From Patiria miniata (taxonomy: Eukaryota > Echinodermata > Asteroidea > Valvatida > Asterinidae), in NCBI RefSeq assembly GCF_015706575.1, contig NW_024037074.1, positions 28,013,334 to 28,077,333 of the forward strand: a stretch of DNA of 64,000 nucleotides. The letters run 5' to 3'. Positions 33,429-47,496 of the stretch are shown in pieces (positions within the stretch are counted from its first letter, which is position 1; each line of letters starts with the position of its first letter). Made by a program: the position numbers and the translations under genes. The notes under the pieces are model-generated. The model saw nothing but the letters and a program-made list of their open reading frames with translations, did no database searches and was not told the DNA's origin.

Positions 33429-35082
33429 GTGAGTCTTTGAAACAATCGTTTACGATAATTCTGCTAACTTTGGGATTAATCTTTTTGATATATGATATTG
33501 GCACACATGTTCTTATAGCAAAAACAGTGCGCTGTAAATATTTCCGACCGTGATGATCCCATTCCCATACGGTTATTCGATAACTTATCATGCGATATTG
33601 GTGCTTGAATCATAACCAGGTATTATGTTGCTTAGACTACAGCTGAATTAGCTCTAGTCTGAAAAGTTGATGCGGATTCAGACCGACATTTTGTGAGGCC
33701 AAAATCAGGCAATGATATAGCTAAGAGCAAATAGTCAAGATTTTGTTATTTGTTCGGAATAAGGAATTCATGTCTGACAATATTTCTGCTACTACTTACA
33801 TAGTGCACTCTCGACGCACAATAATTACCCAAATACTGAATAGTGAAAAACAACACTACAAATTAAAGGAAGTTTCATAGTTTTTCATTGCCATTCAGAT
33901 TCGCCGTTTTTCCAGTCAAACCTGGCTGTAGGTTTTTCAAGAGTGTATTACATCTAGTTCCTCATTGTTAATGAAGTTCACGCACTTACATAATTATTCA
34001 CATGAACAGTTTTAACCTTTTTGTGTTCAAAGAAAGAAATCTTGCGGAAGCTCGACACTTGACCCATAATATCAATATGATAAATCACCGTCTTTGTTTT
34101 CTTTCTATAGTTTTCCCTGTTTATAGTTTCAGACATAAAATCCCGATGCGATCCGCTCAATTTTTTTCCCGGCAATCACTCTAACCAATTCAGGATAAAA
34201 GATTATGCGGAAGTTGGCCACGGAAGAACGTAAAAAGGAAATCGGGACATCTCAAACATCCTGTCCTATGTTGTGTTATTGAAAATTGGGATAATCTCAA
34301 TACCTTTTGCACTTGTTTAAACTGTGTCATTTCACTAGATAACAGTGCGCCATTCCGGTTTGATCGCTATATAGGCCTGAACGGTTATACTTTCAAGCAT
34401 TGCACGATAAAAGTGTCTCTGGCTAGAATAGACTAGAGGGCGCAAATACAAACAGACCGGATCTTTAGTACACACACAGTTTTATTCAAGTTCAAATTGC
34501 TTTATCTGGCTGGATTCATTTCTAGAAATCCTGTTAAGAGTTGATGTTTGTACAAATTATTCAGGCCGCCTGCTGAGCTGTCCGACTTCCAAGTTTGAAG
34601 CACAAGCTTTCCTTTGCATCGCGAGGGCCGGGGCAATGGGGGGGGGAGGGGGGCTGCCCCCCCCCCCGGTCAAGCAAAACAAACAGTAGAAAAAAAAGAA
34701 AATAAAAGAGAGGTGTGAAATCATACTGTTGTTAAAATAAAGGGAGTGGGTGCAAAACATGATTAATCGGGAAAATGCTTCAAAATAAATGGATTTGGGG
34801 GAAATGTGTTTCGATCACTGCCGGAGGGGAGGGCGCCCCTCCGCACCCTAGATCAGCCAATATAAAATAAATCATATAGCAACATTAAAACATGTTGCTA
34901 TTTCTGGACGTATTCGACCAGGAAAATACCCGTCAAATTATAATTTGTCCATTAATAATTAGTATAATATTTCCCGTTTTCGTAAGATGATTTATCAATA
35001 TGAAACAAGTCTTTTTTTCGCAGTAGGCCTTATTTTGGGTGAGTGCTCAAAACTTCAATCATTCTATCATCTAGCCACTTAA
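33429..35082 (+). other. Intron 1 of copy 4, first part
   Basis: No gene is seen. Pairs with unit 5 (51252-53856). It holds the intact empty site TCCTGTTAAGAGTTGATG near 34530 that is filled by a TTAA MITE in unit 5. A G/C-rich dispersed repeat lies at 34615-34670. Confidence 0.6.
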
Positions 35083-35469
35083 CCCTAAAAGGGCCGGGGG
35101 CCGCAATTCCCTCCTCTCAACTTTTACAGCGATAGCCTTGAAATTCTTTTTTATTTTCGCGACCCAAGCTGTTATTACTTTTTAACCACGAGCCTTGCGC
35201 ATCTTTTGATACGCGCCGAGAAAAAAATAATTGTCTCATATACGTAGTGTACACAGAGCAGAATAACCATTCGTACATATGAATAATTAATTAGCCATAA
35301 TTCCAAAGCCCTTTGACCTTTAATCATGAAATGTCTTGGGTATGTTCATGATAGGTTGCTTTATAGATGTACTGTCACTCAATGGCCGATATCTTAGGAG
35401 GGGCGGAATTTGCCCCCCCCCCCCTGCCCCCGGCAGAGAGATGGTCAAAATAACCCGGCCCTTTTAGGG
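35083..35469. mobile_element. piggyBac-like MITE, TTAA-flanked (unit 4)
   Basis: CCCTAAAAGGGCCGGGGGCC to CCCGGCCCTTTTAGGG between TTAA at 35079-35082 and 35470-35473. About 387 bp. The same insertion is at 53857-54241 in unit 5, so it was copied with the unit. Confidence 0.8.
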
Positions 35470-38330
35470 TTAACATTGTTAAGTTCTGATATGCATGTGT
35501 GTTTTTTTTTTACATTCCTTCATCGAAAGGCCTGTCATGTTATACTTTGTTTCAACACTTTCACACAGTATCTTCAAGGGCAAATCCAGAGAGTTTCCTG
35601 CTTGGGGTGGATGTTGTGCCGGGAAAAGGGGGTGGACGAGATCTTTCATGTCACTGCTGGGGTCACTGCTGGGGGAGGGCGCCCCCTCCGCACCCTTGGA
35701 TCCGCCACTGATCTTGCTAAACCTCCCAATTTCATTGAACATGTGTTACTTTGGCAAACGTATGCATGAAGTTGAATTCCCGAGCGGGACTGAAATCCAA
35801 AGCACAATAATTCACTGCAAAGTAACGTCAATTTCAATTGCCACTTTTTAAGGCGTATAATGAATATTTCCTTAAATATTTTGATTGTTCGCTAAAATCA
35901 ACTTGGTTTGAAACTGATTGCCCGTTTTTAAGCGAATTTGAAAGAAAGTGTTCATCACTGAATAAGCAAGGTGTAAAATTGGACCCAAAAAAGCTATTTG
36001 AATGAAGAATTTGCTGTTTTAAAATTCACACAATTATGCTTTCAAAAACATTTCAACAACTTACTAATGGCTTAAATATACATAAGATTTTTTTGGTATA
36101 ATGAATTTGAAAACAAGTGTAATGAAAGCGTTTGAATAAGTTTAATGTTGATCTCAGGGAACATTCAGTTCCCCGAGAAATTTCACAAAGCGAGATTAAA
36201 ACATGTTGCTTTTTCTGGACGTATTCCGATCAGGAAACTACAAATAATCGTTTGACCGTTGATTTTATTAGTGAATAATTGTTCCTGGTTTCGAAAGAAA
36301 CTCATAATTGAATTAATTTCTTTTTTCCTTACTGAAGGTTTTGAGGCAGTTCAGTCTAACTTAGTGCCATTAATGTTTTGTTCGGAAAACGGAATTCCTG
36401 TCTGACCATATTTACGCCACTGCTTTCATTCTGCACTTTCACAACAAAATTGTCCAAACTGCCTGATGGTTTCTTTAGTTCCTGAAAAACAAATTTTGAT
36501 TTTTGTCGCTAGAGATAGCACACCATAGATTCATGGAAGTGATTATTGTCAATAAACATGGCTATTCACGTTCGACTGTTTTTTAGGCAAATCCAGTAGA
36601 ATTTGTTTTCAAGAGTGTACTTGGCCTAAACATCAAGTTCCCTGCTATTATTGAAATTCACGCGCTCTCAATATTTCAGACGAATTAATCTGTTTCCTTT
36701 TTGTTAACATTTTGGTTAAAAGAAAACATATAAGTATACCTTTACCCATAATATCACTGTGATCAATAACCCCCTATATTTTCTTGCTGGTGTCCCCTGT
36801 TTATTGTATTTTTTTAATTTTCAAACATGAAATCCCTGTGCGATGCACTCACATGTTTTCCCGGCGGTCACTCAAACTAATATAACGCTGCGGAAATTGG
36901 TCACGGAAGAACGTATGCATACAGGAAATCCGGACAACTAAAACATGCCTGTCTTATTTGTGTTATTAATACTGTGTATATTCTTTGTACCTTTGAACTG
37001 GTTAAACCGTGTCAAGTTGCTAGTTCACAGGTGCGCCATTCCGGTTTGATCAGTTACCTGCAAGCGTTGCAGGTTTAAAGTGTCACTGGTTGGAATGAAC
37101 TAGAGGGCGCAAATACAAACGCACCGGATCATGATGATGCACACAATTTTCTTCAAGTTCAAATTGCTTTTCGAGCATGATTCATTTGTAGAACAAATAC
37201 ATAAAGTTGTTGTTTGTAGAAATTATTCGGTCCTTTAGCTCTGCTGTCCGCATATTTCTTAGAAAATTATAAATGTCAGGGAAGGAAATATGCATATCAG
37301 AACTTTTAAAATTGTAAAGTGCTAAAGCCATAGCATGTTCATTTCATTAGGTCGCAGTTAGAGCATTTACGATTTCGTTTAAATGTTTCACAACAGCTTG
37401 TGGTCGAACTGTTTTCTACATTTTCATTTGTTTACTTTCCATTTTGCACCGAGTAGGCCTATAGGCGAATTTGAACAATAAACTTTATTTGTACACAGTA
37501 TTGAATGGGTGAGTGTTCCAAATGTATTTATCTACATGTATCAGTTTGAAACTTTGCAAGTTTTCATATGCATATTTCCTTCACTGGCATTATAAATGGC
37601 TGTAAATTCCTTGATACGGCTTTCTCAAAAGTCCTGCCATTTTCACCTGTTTTAACACTATAACACAACATCTTGTTAATGCAACTACCCAATTTCATTG
37701 AACATTAATGGTGCTGCTTTTACATAATCTAGAACAGTCCTGTGATCAAATTGAATGCCCAAGCTGGAGTGACATCGAAAGCTCAAAAAATTAATGCATT
37801 GATAAGTGTTTTTCATGCTTTTCACGCGAGTACGAAGAATTTGAAAGAAAGTTTTGCATTGTTGAATGAGCATGGTGTGAAGTTGGACGGAAAAAGCTAT
37901 TTAAATAAAAGTGTACTGCTGTAAGACTCACATAATTTGCTTTCTAAGAAAAAAACTGCTGAATTTAATGTTTTACTAGTACCCCAAAAATAGATCTACC
38001 GGTACCCTTTGTTCTTGATAGATGAATTTCATTAAAAGTTTTGATCAAAACCTTTTACTTTGATTACATGGAATGCTGATTTTACTGAGTCAGAGAATAA
38101 ACGAGAATTTGAACAATGCTATATTAACACAAATTGCTTTCTCTGGACGTCTTTGGCCAGGAAAGCCTCCATTATTCTAATCATGATAGCGTTATTTATT
38201 AATGAGTAAATGTTCATGATTTCGAATATTGATTTATCGAAAAGGAAACAAAAATACAATCAATTCAGAATCGATCATAAAATTATGTTAATCCTTACTC
38301 AAGTATAATCATTACCGGTTTCTTTTTCAG
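35470..38330 (+). repeat. Intron 1 of copy 4, later part: doubled intronic repeat
   Basis: Two copies of the ~0.8-1 kb intronic block, 35473-36300 and 37290-38330, separated by a segment also present in unit 5 (55320-56300). The second copy leads into exon 2. The protein-like patch near 37850-37910 (HGVKLDGKSYLNKS) is the best kept in this unit but has no recognisable domain. Confidence 0.55.
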
Positions 38331-38395
38331 CCTACACTTAACTCCTTGTGATCTCTTTTTGGACCTGATCTTCAACTGCAGAACAAACCATCGAG
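38331..38395 (+). other. 5'UTR exon 2 of C1q copy 4
   Basis: 65 nt, between CTTTTTCAG and a GTGGGTGTG donor. Homologous to the 68 nt exons of units 2 and 3. A single base change (CACTTAA) ends the upstream ORF early. Confidence 0.6.
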
Positions 38396-40127
38396 GTGGG
38401 TGTGTTGATGTTTAATTCATGACTCTATCAGGACCAGGGAAGGGTCGAGATGTTTACCCCCCCCCCCCGCACCAACCCATCCACCCTACTGCACCCCCGA
38501 AACTAAACTTTGGAAAAAAAACCCCTCAAATTCGGTCCCCTCCCGAACTTGTATCGGCGGGCAAATAATAACAAACGCATCAAGAGGAGTGCACACCGGT
38601 AAATAGGCCTCAATCCATACGTCTAGCTCATGAATAAAACTTATCCCCAAGAGATATTCTATATTAGAGAGTTTTGAGAGCCATACATTGGGGAATTGAA
38701 GAGATATGGCAATGAATCTCTGGCCCGGACTTGAGGCTTCCAATTCTGAGCATTTTGGGAGAATTGGGCTCGAAATTTGCGCTATTTGGCCATGTTGTGG
38801 AGGGATCGTTTTTATAAGATGGCTACCTTTCCGCTTTGGGGAAAATGGGGTAGTCTTCTTTGGGTGAGAATTTCTCGAATAGTCAAAGGTCAACCCAACA
38901 AAAAATGAAAATAAAATGAAAGATCACATGTTGATCATTATTTTTATGTGCAGCTAAAATACCTGTGAAGGTTTTTAGATTTTTTAAAAGAATTTTGAAG
39001 TATGGGCATTTAACACTAGTGTCTATTGGAATTTTAATGCAGGGTTGCACCAGTAAGGTTTTGGGCTTTTTGGCAAATCGCATTTTACCAACAGCACTTT
39101 CTTCCAAAAGAGGGCGCGCTACTCAAATAGCGGTCATTGTGAACGCGGAGATCTGTCCAACCGAAGTCGGCTTTAGTTGAACAAAAATAAACACTCTTTG
39201 TGGAGAAGAATATCTACAGAAAAAGACATTGCATTGAATTGAAATGTTGTCTGATGATTGGTCGTGATATATGAAACAACGAAAGTGAAAATGGACTAAA
39301 ATACCTCTGAGAGTTTCGAGTATATTTGAAAGAATTTTGAAGCATGGACATTTAGCACTTATGTCTATGGGAATTTGAATGCAAGGTTGCACCCGTAAGG
39401 CCTTGGGCACTCCCGTAAATTTTGTCAAAAGCATTTTTTTTAAAAAGAGGGCGCGCTACACAAAATAGTGGTCACTGTGAACTTGGAGATCTGGGCATTT
39501 AGCAATATAGTGTTTGGGAATTTTAATGCAGAGTTGCACCCATAGAGCCTAAAAGTACGCGCGCCATTTGTTTTTGAGCGCCTGAACCCCCCCCCCCCCC
39601 TAAATACGACCTTTCTATGGGCATTTTACATTGGGTTGCCCTTTCTCTTTTTGGAAGTAAGATGTCATTTTTTGGCACGATTTTTCTCTTTCACGTCATG
39701 CGGATTTTCAGTTTCTATTTGAGATGCTAGTAAAAATTTTACGGAGGGTGATTATCTTAAGAATAAATGTCCCAATGATCCAATTTTTCAAAACTACGAC
39801 TTTTAGACGCTATATTTTTCGTATTTTGAGGGGTCCGGAAGCGCGCCACCAGCTGTCAGCTTCCAGGTTCTATTCTAAGGGTTGACCCAAACAAAATCGC
39901 TTTTCATGCATTTTGAGCCCCTTGGCCTCAGAAAGGCCGCTGTCATAATAAAGCCGAACGCATTCTCTTATTAATTGTTTCTCAAAGTCAGAAATGTCTT
40001 TTAGACAAATTATTCAGTTTATCTTACCTCAATATTTTTATCTACTCTTTCCTATTGATTGATTTATTTTTGTTTTAGCCATTCTCGATTGATTTGTTTT
40101 TAGTTTGATGTATTGGTTTCTTTACAG
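38396..40127 (+). other. Intron 2 of copy 4
   Basis: Longer than intron 2 of copies 2 and 3 (about 300-335 nt). It holds a dispersed block at 38530-38890, also at 45230-45540, and about 2.5 degenerate copies of a ~340 bp repeat at 38940-39560 (word AAGAATTTTGAAG). The last ~500 bases match the region upstream of copies 1 and 5. Confidence 0.6.
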
Positions 40128-40964
40128 ATGAAGATCTGCGTGGCCACCATTCTGTCAATCGCCCTCCTTCTGGGTAACTCTGTCAAGCTCCGAGCTTCCG
40201 TTACTGGGCCGGTTCCCTCGGATGGTGATGGTCCTGCGTCTCAGGTGTGTCAGCAGTGCTGCCAGGGACCTGCTGCAATACCCGGCATACCAGGTCTGCC
40301 TGGGCCAGTAGGACCGATGGGGCCGTACGGTCAGCCGGGGTCAAAGGGCGACAAGGGTGAGCCAGGTCACAAAGGTGAGATTGGACAGATTGGACCTGTG
40401 GGTGATCGGGGAGCACCTGGGAACACTGGGTCTAAAGGTGATGATGGGATTGGTCTGCCTGGCAAGATAGGTCCCAGAGGTATACCTGGTATCGTTGGAA
40501 GAATCGGAGAAACTGGTGTCAAAGGTCAGAAGGGTGAGCCAGGGGAGACACCAGACGATTCAAACCAGCGGGTAGCATTCACCGCTGTGAGGACGAGCCA
40601 CTCGGATGAATCTACGAGTCACGACACCCGTTTGCCCTTCCAGCAGACCGAGACGCTTCTGCCGGGTACCAGTTTCGATCCCGAGACCGGTACGTTCACA
40701 TGTAGTGTGCCGGGCACCTACGTATTTACATTTTCTGCTCTTAAGTATGGCAACAGCGGTACCCTTGAAATTCATCTTGTTAAAAACAATGACAAGGTGA
40801 TTTCCACCCATGGTGAAGTAAATCAACGAGGTCAGTTGTCTGGAAGCTCGGTGCTGAGTCTCCAGCGTGGAGACACGGTGTATGTTACCATGTACGGTAA
40901 GGTGCATAGTGGTAAATACACCTCATTCAGCGGCTTCCTCCTTTTCCCGGAGTCAATTAATTAA
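40128..40964 (+). CDS. Collagen-C1q secreted protein, copy 4 (278 aa)
   Basis: Intact family member with signal peptide, Cys41, Cys44 and Cys45, collagen stalk and C1q head. The stalk has one extra Gly-X-Y triplet (GDKGEPGHKGEIG where others read [10 protein letters not shown]). The head shows FDPETGTFTC (Pro for the usual Leu), SVPGTYVFTF, QRGDTVYVTM and a shortened last loop (YGKVHSGKYTSF). The C-terminus reads LLFPESIN, three residues longer than its sisters because the usual stop is replaced and TAA comes later. Start chosen at ATG after TTTACAG. Other variable positions again fall in head loops (HSDESTSHDT, KYGNSGTLEIHLVKNND). Likely the same kind of secreted recognition role. Confidence 0.93.
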   Translation: MKICVATILSIALLLGNSVKLRASVTGPVPSDGDGPASQVCQQCCQGPAAIPGIPGLPGPVGPMGPYGQPGSKGDKGEPGHKGEIGQIGPVGDRGAPGNTGSKGDDGIGLPGKIGPRGIPGIVGRIGETGVKGQKGEPGETPDDSNQRVAFTAVRTSHSDESTSHDTRLPFQQTETLLPGTSFDPETGTFTCSVPGTYVFTFSALKYGNSGTLEIHLVKNNDKVISTHGEVNQRGQLSGSSVLSLQRGDTVYVTMYGKVHSGKYTSFSGFLLFPESIN

Positions 40965-43900
40965 TTGATAAATAATCACCTCGCATAAATATGCTGGAGC
41001 AGTGGTGCCCCCCCCCCCCCCCCCCCCAAAAAAAAAAAAAGAAATTCGCTTTCCATTTTGCCGAAACAATAACCAATGAATTAACAGAAATGATGTTCAT
41101 TGTAATAATAGTAATACTTGATGACGACAAAATGTCTTCTATGGGTACCATTAACAGGTATGATAAACATGATTAATTTTAACTACATGTTTAGCATTGA
41201 TATATGAAAACGGTTTACAAAACATCAAAACATACTTTTAAAAAATCATTAGAAATAAGATAAAATTAATAGTTTCAGTTTTAGAAGAAAATATTTTAAG
41301 CCGTGATTGAAAAATTCCAAATTCATAAATATTTCTCGGATGAACCAAAAATAAGAAACAAACTGTTCCAATAATCTAATCGAGAATTAACAAATGCACG
41401 TATTATAAAATAATGTATAAATGGACTTGCGTAACGCGAACTCAAAATGAATACTAATCTAACTGAAGCAACCAATCTCCCTTTGGGTTCAGGAGTCCCT
41501 GTTATTTTATTTAAAATTGAGCACATTGTATATTATTTATACATGTATTTTAGTAAAGAATAGTTGCCATAAAACATTAACCAGTAATATGACTTCCCAC
41601 TCAGATTCAAGACGTTTGGGATGTAAGTAGAAAAATACATATAATTTCCTTATACTTTACCAACAATTAAAAAAAATCCTTTGAAGTACCAGAAAATCTA
41701 CAATATTATTATTACATATTTAAACATAACCTTGTTAACCATTCAGAACACAATATAAAACTTTTTGATAGAATCATATGACATTTCGAGGAATAAGCTG
41801 AGATAATTGCGGTACTAGACAGATAGAACCAGTGTTTGTGTGAAAAAGAACAGCAGTTAACACTCTCTAACCAAACACACGAATGATGCGTTGAGCATGT
41901 CGAGAAAACTGTTTGATGTAGTTCAAGAAATTTAACTTTGAATCAAATAGGAATTGTCGTGGGTCATTAGTGAATTTTTCATCGTTCCTAACAGTTCCTT
42001 GTCTATTTGGCAAATTGCCAGTTGAAAACTATCATAATTTAAAAATAATAGCATAAGCCAAGTAAATGTTTGTGTCAATGACACACATGTCCATTATTCT
42101 CTGAGTTAGTATATCTTAACCTGAAGCACAGTGTAGCCCTTGCCAATTCTGGCTTGGCAGACTGACGTGAACGCGAGTTAACAGTTATTTATACCAAATT
42201 AATATTTTGTGAAAAAAAATAAAATCGTTTTAATACCATAAAGTAATATCCAGCCTTATCTACATTGGCAAAGTAGTAATTTAAAAAGTATAAAGAAAAA
42301 CAAGTTTAGGTCAATAGTGAGCTTGCTAAGAACTTGGCCATAAAGATGCCTTCAAATGGGAAATCAGGGTGACTCACAGCTTCACACAGTTTGTGTTGTA
42401 TGATAGTTAATAATTCGTTCACGATAAACAGGTAGTCCGGGATCCTAATTTTTTTCCCAGGAGCTAGAACAAATGAAGCGGCCCACCGAGAAACAAACAT
42501 CCCATATTACATTGAGGAGAACAATAATTCGAGATCAAGTGTCGGAAAAAAAATGACAATTCTGTTATAAGTACACTATCATGGGCAACAAGAAAGTGAC
42601 GCCCTCCTAAGGTTGTAATTGCTAAGGAAAGAAGTCTGTTGTACACGGATGGATCGAAACAGTTGGGTGAGTTTGGGATTGGGTTTGGTTGGGCGAGGGT
42701 CAAGATTTGGGTTTGCATGTTTCTGTGTTTGGTTTTGGTATAGGCTGGGTTCAATAAGCGGAGGTGGGAGGCCTCAATATTTTTTGCTCAAATAACGTGG
42801 AAGTCTGCACGGTCACCGTATGCCTTGCCAGGCTTTGGACGAACTTTTAGGAAGGTTAAACTGAACCCCATCACAGCTTTTAGTGCGAATGTTAAACGCA
42901 TGAACTGATATTTACTCTGTGAAGTACCGTAGCGCTGCCTCACCATGGCCGATAAGTTTGAAAAGTACCGAAGAATCGTGAATTCATTCCGCACCGTAAC
43001 CGAATGCCAACGTAGTTCCTGAAGTACGGGCGTACGACCCTTCCTTCCGCATATTTGTTGTTATTTCTTAAACTGGTAATCGTTTGAAAAAAACATAAAA
43101 CGTTACAATAGTCTGTCTGGGAAGTAACAAATGCATGTATTAAAATATATTGTTGTTGTTAACAAATATTGTTTTTTTTTTTTTTTCATTTGCATTTCGC
43201 ATACCGTATACAGCCAGAGATTAATTGAAGTCTGGTGATATCATTTATTTAACCTCGAAAACTTTTTCTTGAAACAAAACAAGAGTTTCAAATTGCGCCA
43301 CAGTGAACCACGAACTCTCAACTTTTGTTAAACACTTTATTTTGTATCCCATGTTATACATTTATAATTGAGTTGTTGTTCATGTTAAAAGTTGAGTTTT
43401 AGAGCTTTCACTATGTTGAAATTGTTTACGATTTAATGTAATTTGAGTTGATAATGTGACACTATATCAGCAGATTACGCAATTATGATTCTATAGTATA
43501 TATTTGATTCTAAGAAACATTTTTTTCCCAAGTATACATTTGAGGACGTGCTCTGTTTAACAGCTTACCTAATTTAAGCACAGAAATTAATCATATAACA
43601 TGTAATCAGTATCGAATATAGATACTCAAAAACTGTATTTTGAACATTTTAATTACTTTAATTGAACATTTAGCTTTTAACAATGTGGAAAACCTTGTCC
43701 CACTCGTAATACATTCCATCGAATTCCTCTCAAGACAGTAAAATTGCAGAGAAATATTGTCGTTGAAATAAACGAGCAAATCACAGTCTGATTTTTACGA
43801 ACACAATAATTTCTTATTAAGTACTTAAATCTGTGATTATAGATAACAATTCTAATCCCTTTGGTATAACAAATTATTGCAAACAGAGTCAGTTAATTAC

Positions 43901-44388
43901 CTGTATTTTTGTCCATTTTTGTTTGTTTTGACTTCTAGATTTGGGGATCGGTGTTAATGAAAGGCCGGGTTAACATTGGTTGAGGATGGATGGCGTGGAG
44001 GATGAATGATTAGTGGTGTTGAGGGGGTTAGGGATTGAAGATGAGGGGCGGGGAGCAAAATATGATGCTGATTGTTACTTATCTTCCAATAATTCATCAA
44101 GAACAATAAATGGCACTAAGACAATGGTGTAGTCTACTTATCCCATTTACCCCACAGATTCTTAAAATGCTAAAACATGTAGACAGAACAAAACGAGAAA
44201 TGAAAAATGCTGGATGTCAGGCCCATGTATCATTGCCCCCTCCCTCCCCTCCCCCAACACAACCAGAAGCCCACCGACAGTGTTGTTCTGCATCCACCTG
44301 TGAAGAGCAGGGTGTTCAGGTTGGCCTGGATTTGAAGGGTGATAGAGATAAGGTGGTTGCGTTTCGCAAATTAATGGGAGATAACAGG
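40965..44388. other. 3' flank of copy 4 and spacer
   Basis: No gene is seen. A C/A homopolymer patch lies at 41007-41040. An orphan piece of the promoter-upstream repeat is at 42630-42780. The shared flank block begins near 42800 and includes the tract near 43020. Segments at 43250-43760 recur at 47030-47480 and 59860-60000. Confidence 0.55.
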
Positions 44389-44870
44389 CGTAGCCAGCGG
44401 GGGGAGGGGGGGGGGTAAGGGGGTATTTATCCCCCCCCAATATTTTGTAAAAACTACCTTTTTTTCCATTCAAATGCCCTTTTTCAACGGGTTTACCCCT
44501 CAATCATTTGAAAAGAGTGCCCTTTTTTTAAGAAGAAGTATCTTTTTTTCTGATCAAGTGCCAATATTTAAAAGAAAAGGTGCCCTTTTTTCTCGGGATA
44601 TGCCGTTTTGGCTGACTTTTTTCGGAATTTGGCACATGTATCGCGTAAAAAGCACCATATATTGGCCGTTTGTGCTCATAATCGTCGGTTTAACACAGCG
44701 CCCCCATCGACAGTTGCCCCCCCCCCCCCGCCCCCCAACACGCTTTTCGATTTTACGGAGGCCAAGTGTCCGGAGAAAAAAACCTGTCTACATTTCACCA
44801 CGGATGTGCAAGTGCCCTTTTCAAAACAATTACCCCCCCCACAATAAAAATGACCGTGCTCCGCCCCTGG
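44389..44870. mobile_element. hAT-like MITE with G/C-rich ends
   Basis: Starts CAGGCGTAGCCAGCGGGG and ends CTCCGCCCCTG. Flanks read GGAGATAA and GGAGATGG, a 6 of 8 match. Uninterrupted versions of the site (AGATGGGTGAGATGG) lie near 31275 and 49226. The 146-residue frame inside is low-complexity and not a gene. Confidence 0.6.
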
Positions 44871-47496
44871 AGATGGGTGAGAATGAGAGAAAGGGCATTG
44901 GTGAGAGAGGCTGAATAGGGGGGGGGGGAGCTGTACGATTTCCTGACACGCTCATCTTACAAACGCCGGGTATGTTAGGGCCAGTGTCATCGCCACGTGA
45001 ATGGGGGGGGGGGTTGGATGTGTGCAGGGGCGGAATTCGTGCGGAGGGGTTTATCAGCAAAACAAAGCTGAAGGGAAATAAGGTCCGAATTTCATTTCGT
45101 TCGAATTCATTTTTTTTTTCTAATTTATATTTTCTTTTTTAGAAAAGTAAATTCCTAAACGCCCACCGTATACCTATTATGCGGCTGACGTTTGGGAGAG
45201 AAAACAAATCCCGCACATGCAGGATGGTAAAGGGTGCACACCGGTAACTAGGCCTAAACCCATCCGCCGAGGTCATGAAAGACAGTTAAACCCTCAAAAT
45301 ATTCTATATTAGAGAGTTCTTGAGCCATAAAATTGGGGATTTGAAGAGATAAGGCAATGAACCCTCTGGCCCGGACTTGGGGCTTCCAATTCTGAGCATT
45401 TTGGATGCATTCGGGCTCGAAAGTGGCGCTATTGTGTCATGTTGTGGCAGGATCGTTTTTGAAGATGGCTATTGTTCCACTTTGGGAAAAAATAGGGGTC
45501 GCCTTCTTTGGGTGAGAATATCTTGAAAAGTCAATGGTCAACCCACACACAAAAAGGAAAATAAAATAAAAGATGACATGTTGATTACCTTTTTGTCTGT
45601 GCAGTTATACCCGTGAGAGTTCTGAGAATTTTTTACAAGAATTTTGAAGCATGGTCATTTAACACTGGTGTCTTTGAGAATTTTAATACAGGGCTGCACC
45701 CCAAGACCTGTAAATCGACTCCCAAAGACATAAGTGATAACTACACGTACTTCCCGATTGTTTTTTAGTAATACTCATGATTGTAGATATCCAACGCATG
45801 GTGTTTGAAATTTTAATTGAATACATGTAGTATTTCTTTGCCCCCAAAACGAGTTAATACTGTATTTCAAAATTAGAATTTCGTCCAGTGATATGTCATG
45901 ATGACTGCGTAACATTATGATATTTAATATTATGGGGAAACTGTCAAACAATGAAATAATAATACATGTTTGACCGAAACAAATATAGTATCTTAAACGC
46001 GAAAAATACAAACCGAATGAAAACAGAAAGTCAACGTCCAAGAAATATGACACACGCAATAACCCGAGCCTACCAGGCCCAGATGTTTTAAGTTGTAAGT
46101 TTGGCCAGTAATCGGTCTTGATGTATTACTCATCAGGAGATTCTATTTCGCAAGAAACCGTCAAACAACTAATGAAAGTTTATTTCGAGAAAGGGCGCGC
46201 TAAATAAAACTAGTTTTCATTAATAGTTAAGTTTTCATCAATAGAGGGGGCGCCTCATAAATAGTGGTCTCCACAAAGCGAGCAAATGTCAAGCCCCCAT
46301 TGGCAAAAAAAACATAAGCCTAAAAGCATTATCTGCAATTGTGTGTTTTCTTGTGGTGTGCCCCTCCCCCAGCTGGTAATGTGGCCCCTCCCCCCTCCCC
46401 CATGCCCGGAGCTGGCAATGGTGATGCTCCTCAGACACTCAGGTTAATACTGATTCCCGATAAATTTCTCTCATCCAAACTTCATTTAAGAAAAAAAAAG
46501 CTCGTTTCCGGTGTCATATGAAAATCAGACTCCTGTGAAAACTTATAACACCTTCACCCTAGTATTGGTTGAGAATGTCTAACCTTGGTAAAGTAACGTA
46601 TTTACCAAATTGAATTCAATGTACAAGTTACCTAGATTGCATACTTGTTATGCAGGTAATGAAGATACCCTGAAACATTTTTATATTTTCGCTAAACTCA
46701 ACCGGGTGCGAAACGCTTGCCCGTGTTTAAGTGCATATGAAAGAAAGTTTTGCATTTTTGAATGAGCGAGGGTGAAAAATTGGACTAAAATTTGAATGAA
46801 GACTTTGCTGCTTTCGACCTTACATAATGATGTCTTCTACAAACATTAATGTGATTGACTTACTAGCACCCTATTATCGGTTAAACTCTCTCGCGTGAGC
46901 GGTCACTCTACTAATGATCACTACCTAGACACGCACTATATATAATATTAATGACTCTGTATTTCATAGGGTCCTAAATTCACGCTACAAGAGACAACCC
47001 GGCGGAGACACGCCCAATGCAGTATCATTTATTAATCCTCGGAAGGATTTGTTTTCTCTCTAAAAACAAACAAACAAAGAAGTGAGTTTGCATTGCACCA
47101 CAGTGGACCAATGACTCTTAAATGTCATTATTGTTTTTGTTTTGTTCTTGTGTGCCAAAATTATTTTCATCGGATTTTTAACGTGTTAAAAGTTTGGTCT
47201 TAGAGTTTAATTCTGATGAAATGATTGTTTACGATTTAATGCAATTTTAATTGTTAATGTGACACTATCAGAGCATTTTTAATATGCAGTTATTATTCTA
47301 ATGCAAATGATTATTTTATTGTACAAAAGGTGTTGTTTATTTTGAAGTGCATTTACATTTCATAATATCTCTTTATTTGACTGCTTAACTAATTTAGTAA
47401 TATCATGTGATAAGACATAGAATAGAAATTCTAAAAAAACTATGTTTTGAAAACTCTTGTTTTTGATAATGTGGGACATACATGCCCCTTGTAATA
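44871..47496. other. Spacer upstream of unit 5
   Basis: No gene is seen. It contains G-rich patches (44920-45020), the dispersed block 45230-45540, degenerate tandem-repeat relatives at 45540-46300, a fragment of the intronic repeat at 46580-46870 and flank sequence also found near 43270. Confidence 0.5.

Noticed and set aside
38486-38893. 135-residue minus-strand frame
   Set aside because: The region is a dispersed repeat also found at 45230-45540; no recognisable domain.
44474-44914. 146-residue plus-strand frame
   Set aside because: Lies within the hAT-like MITE and its flank, low-complexity, and not kept in the inverted sister at 48039.
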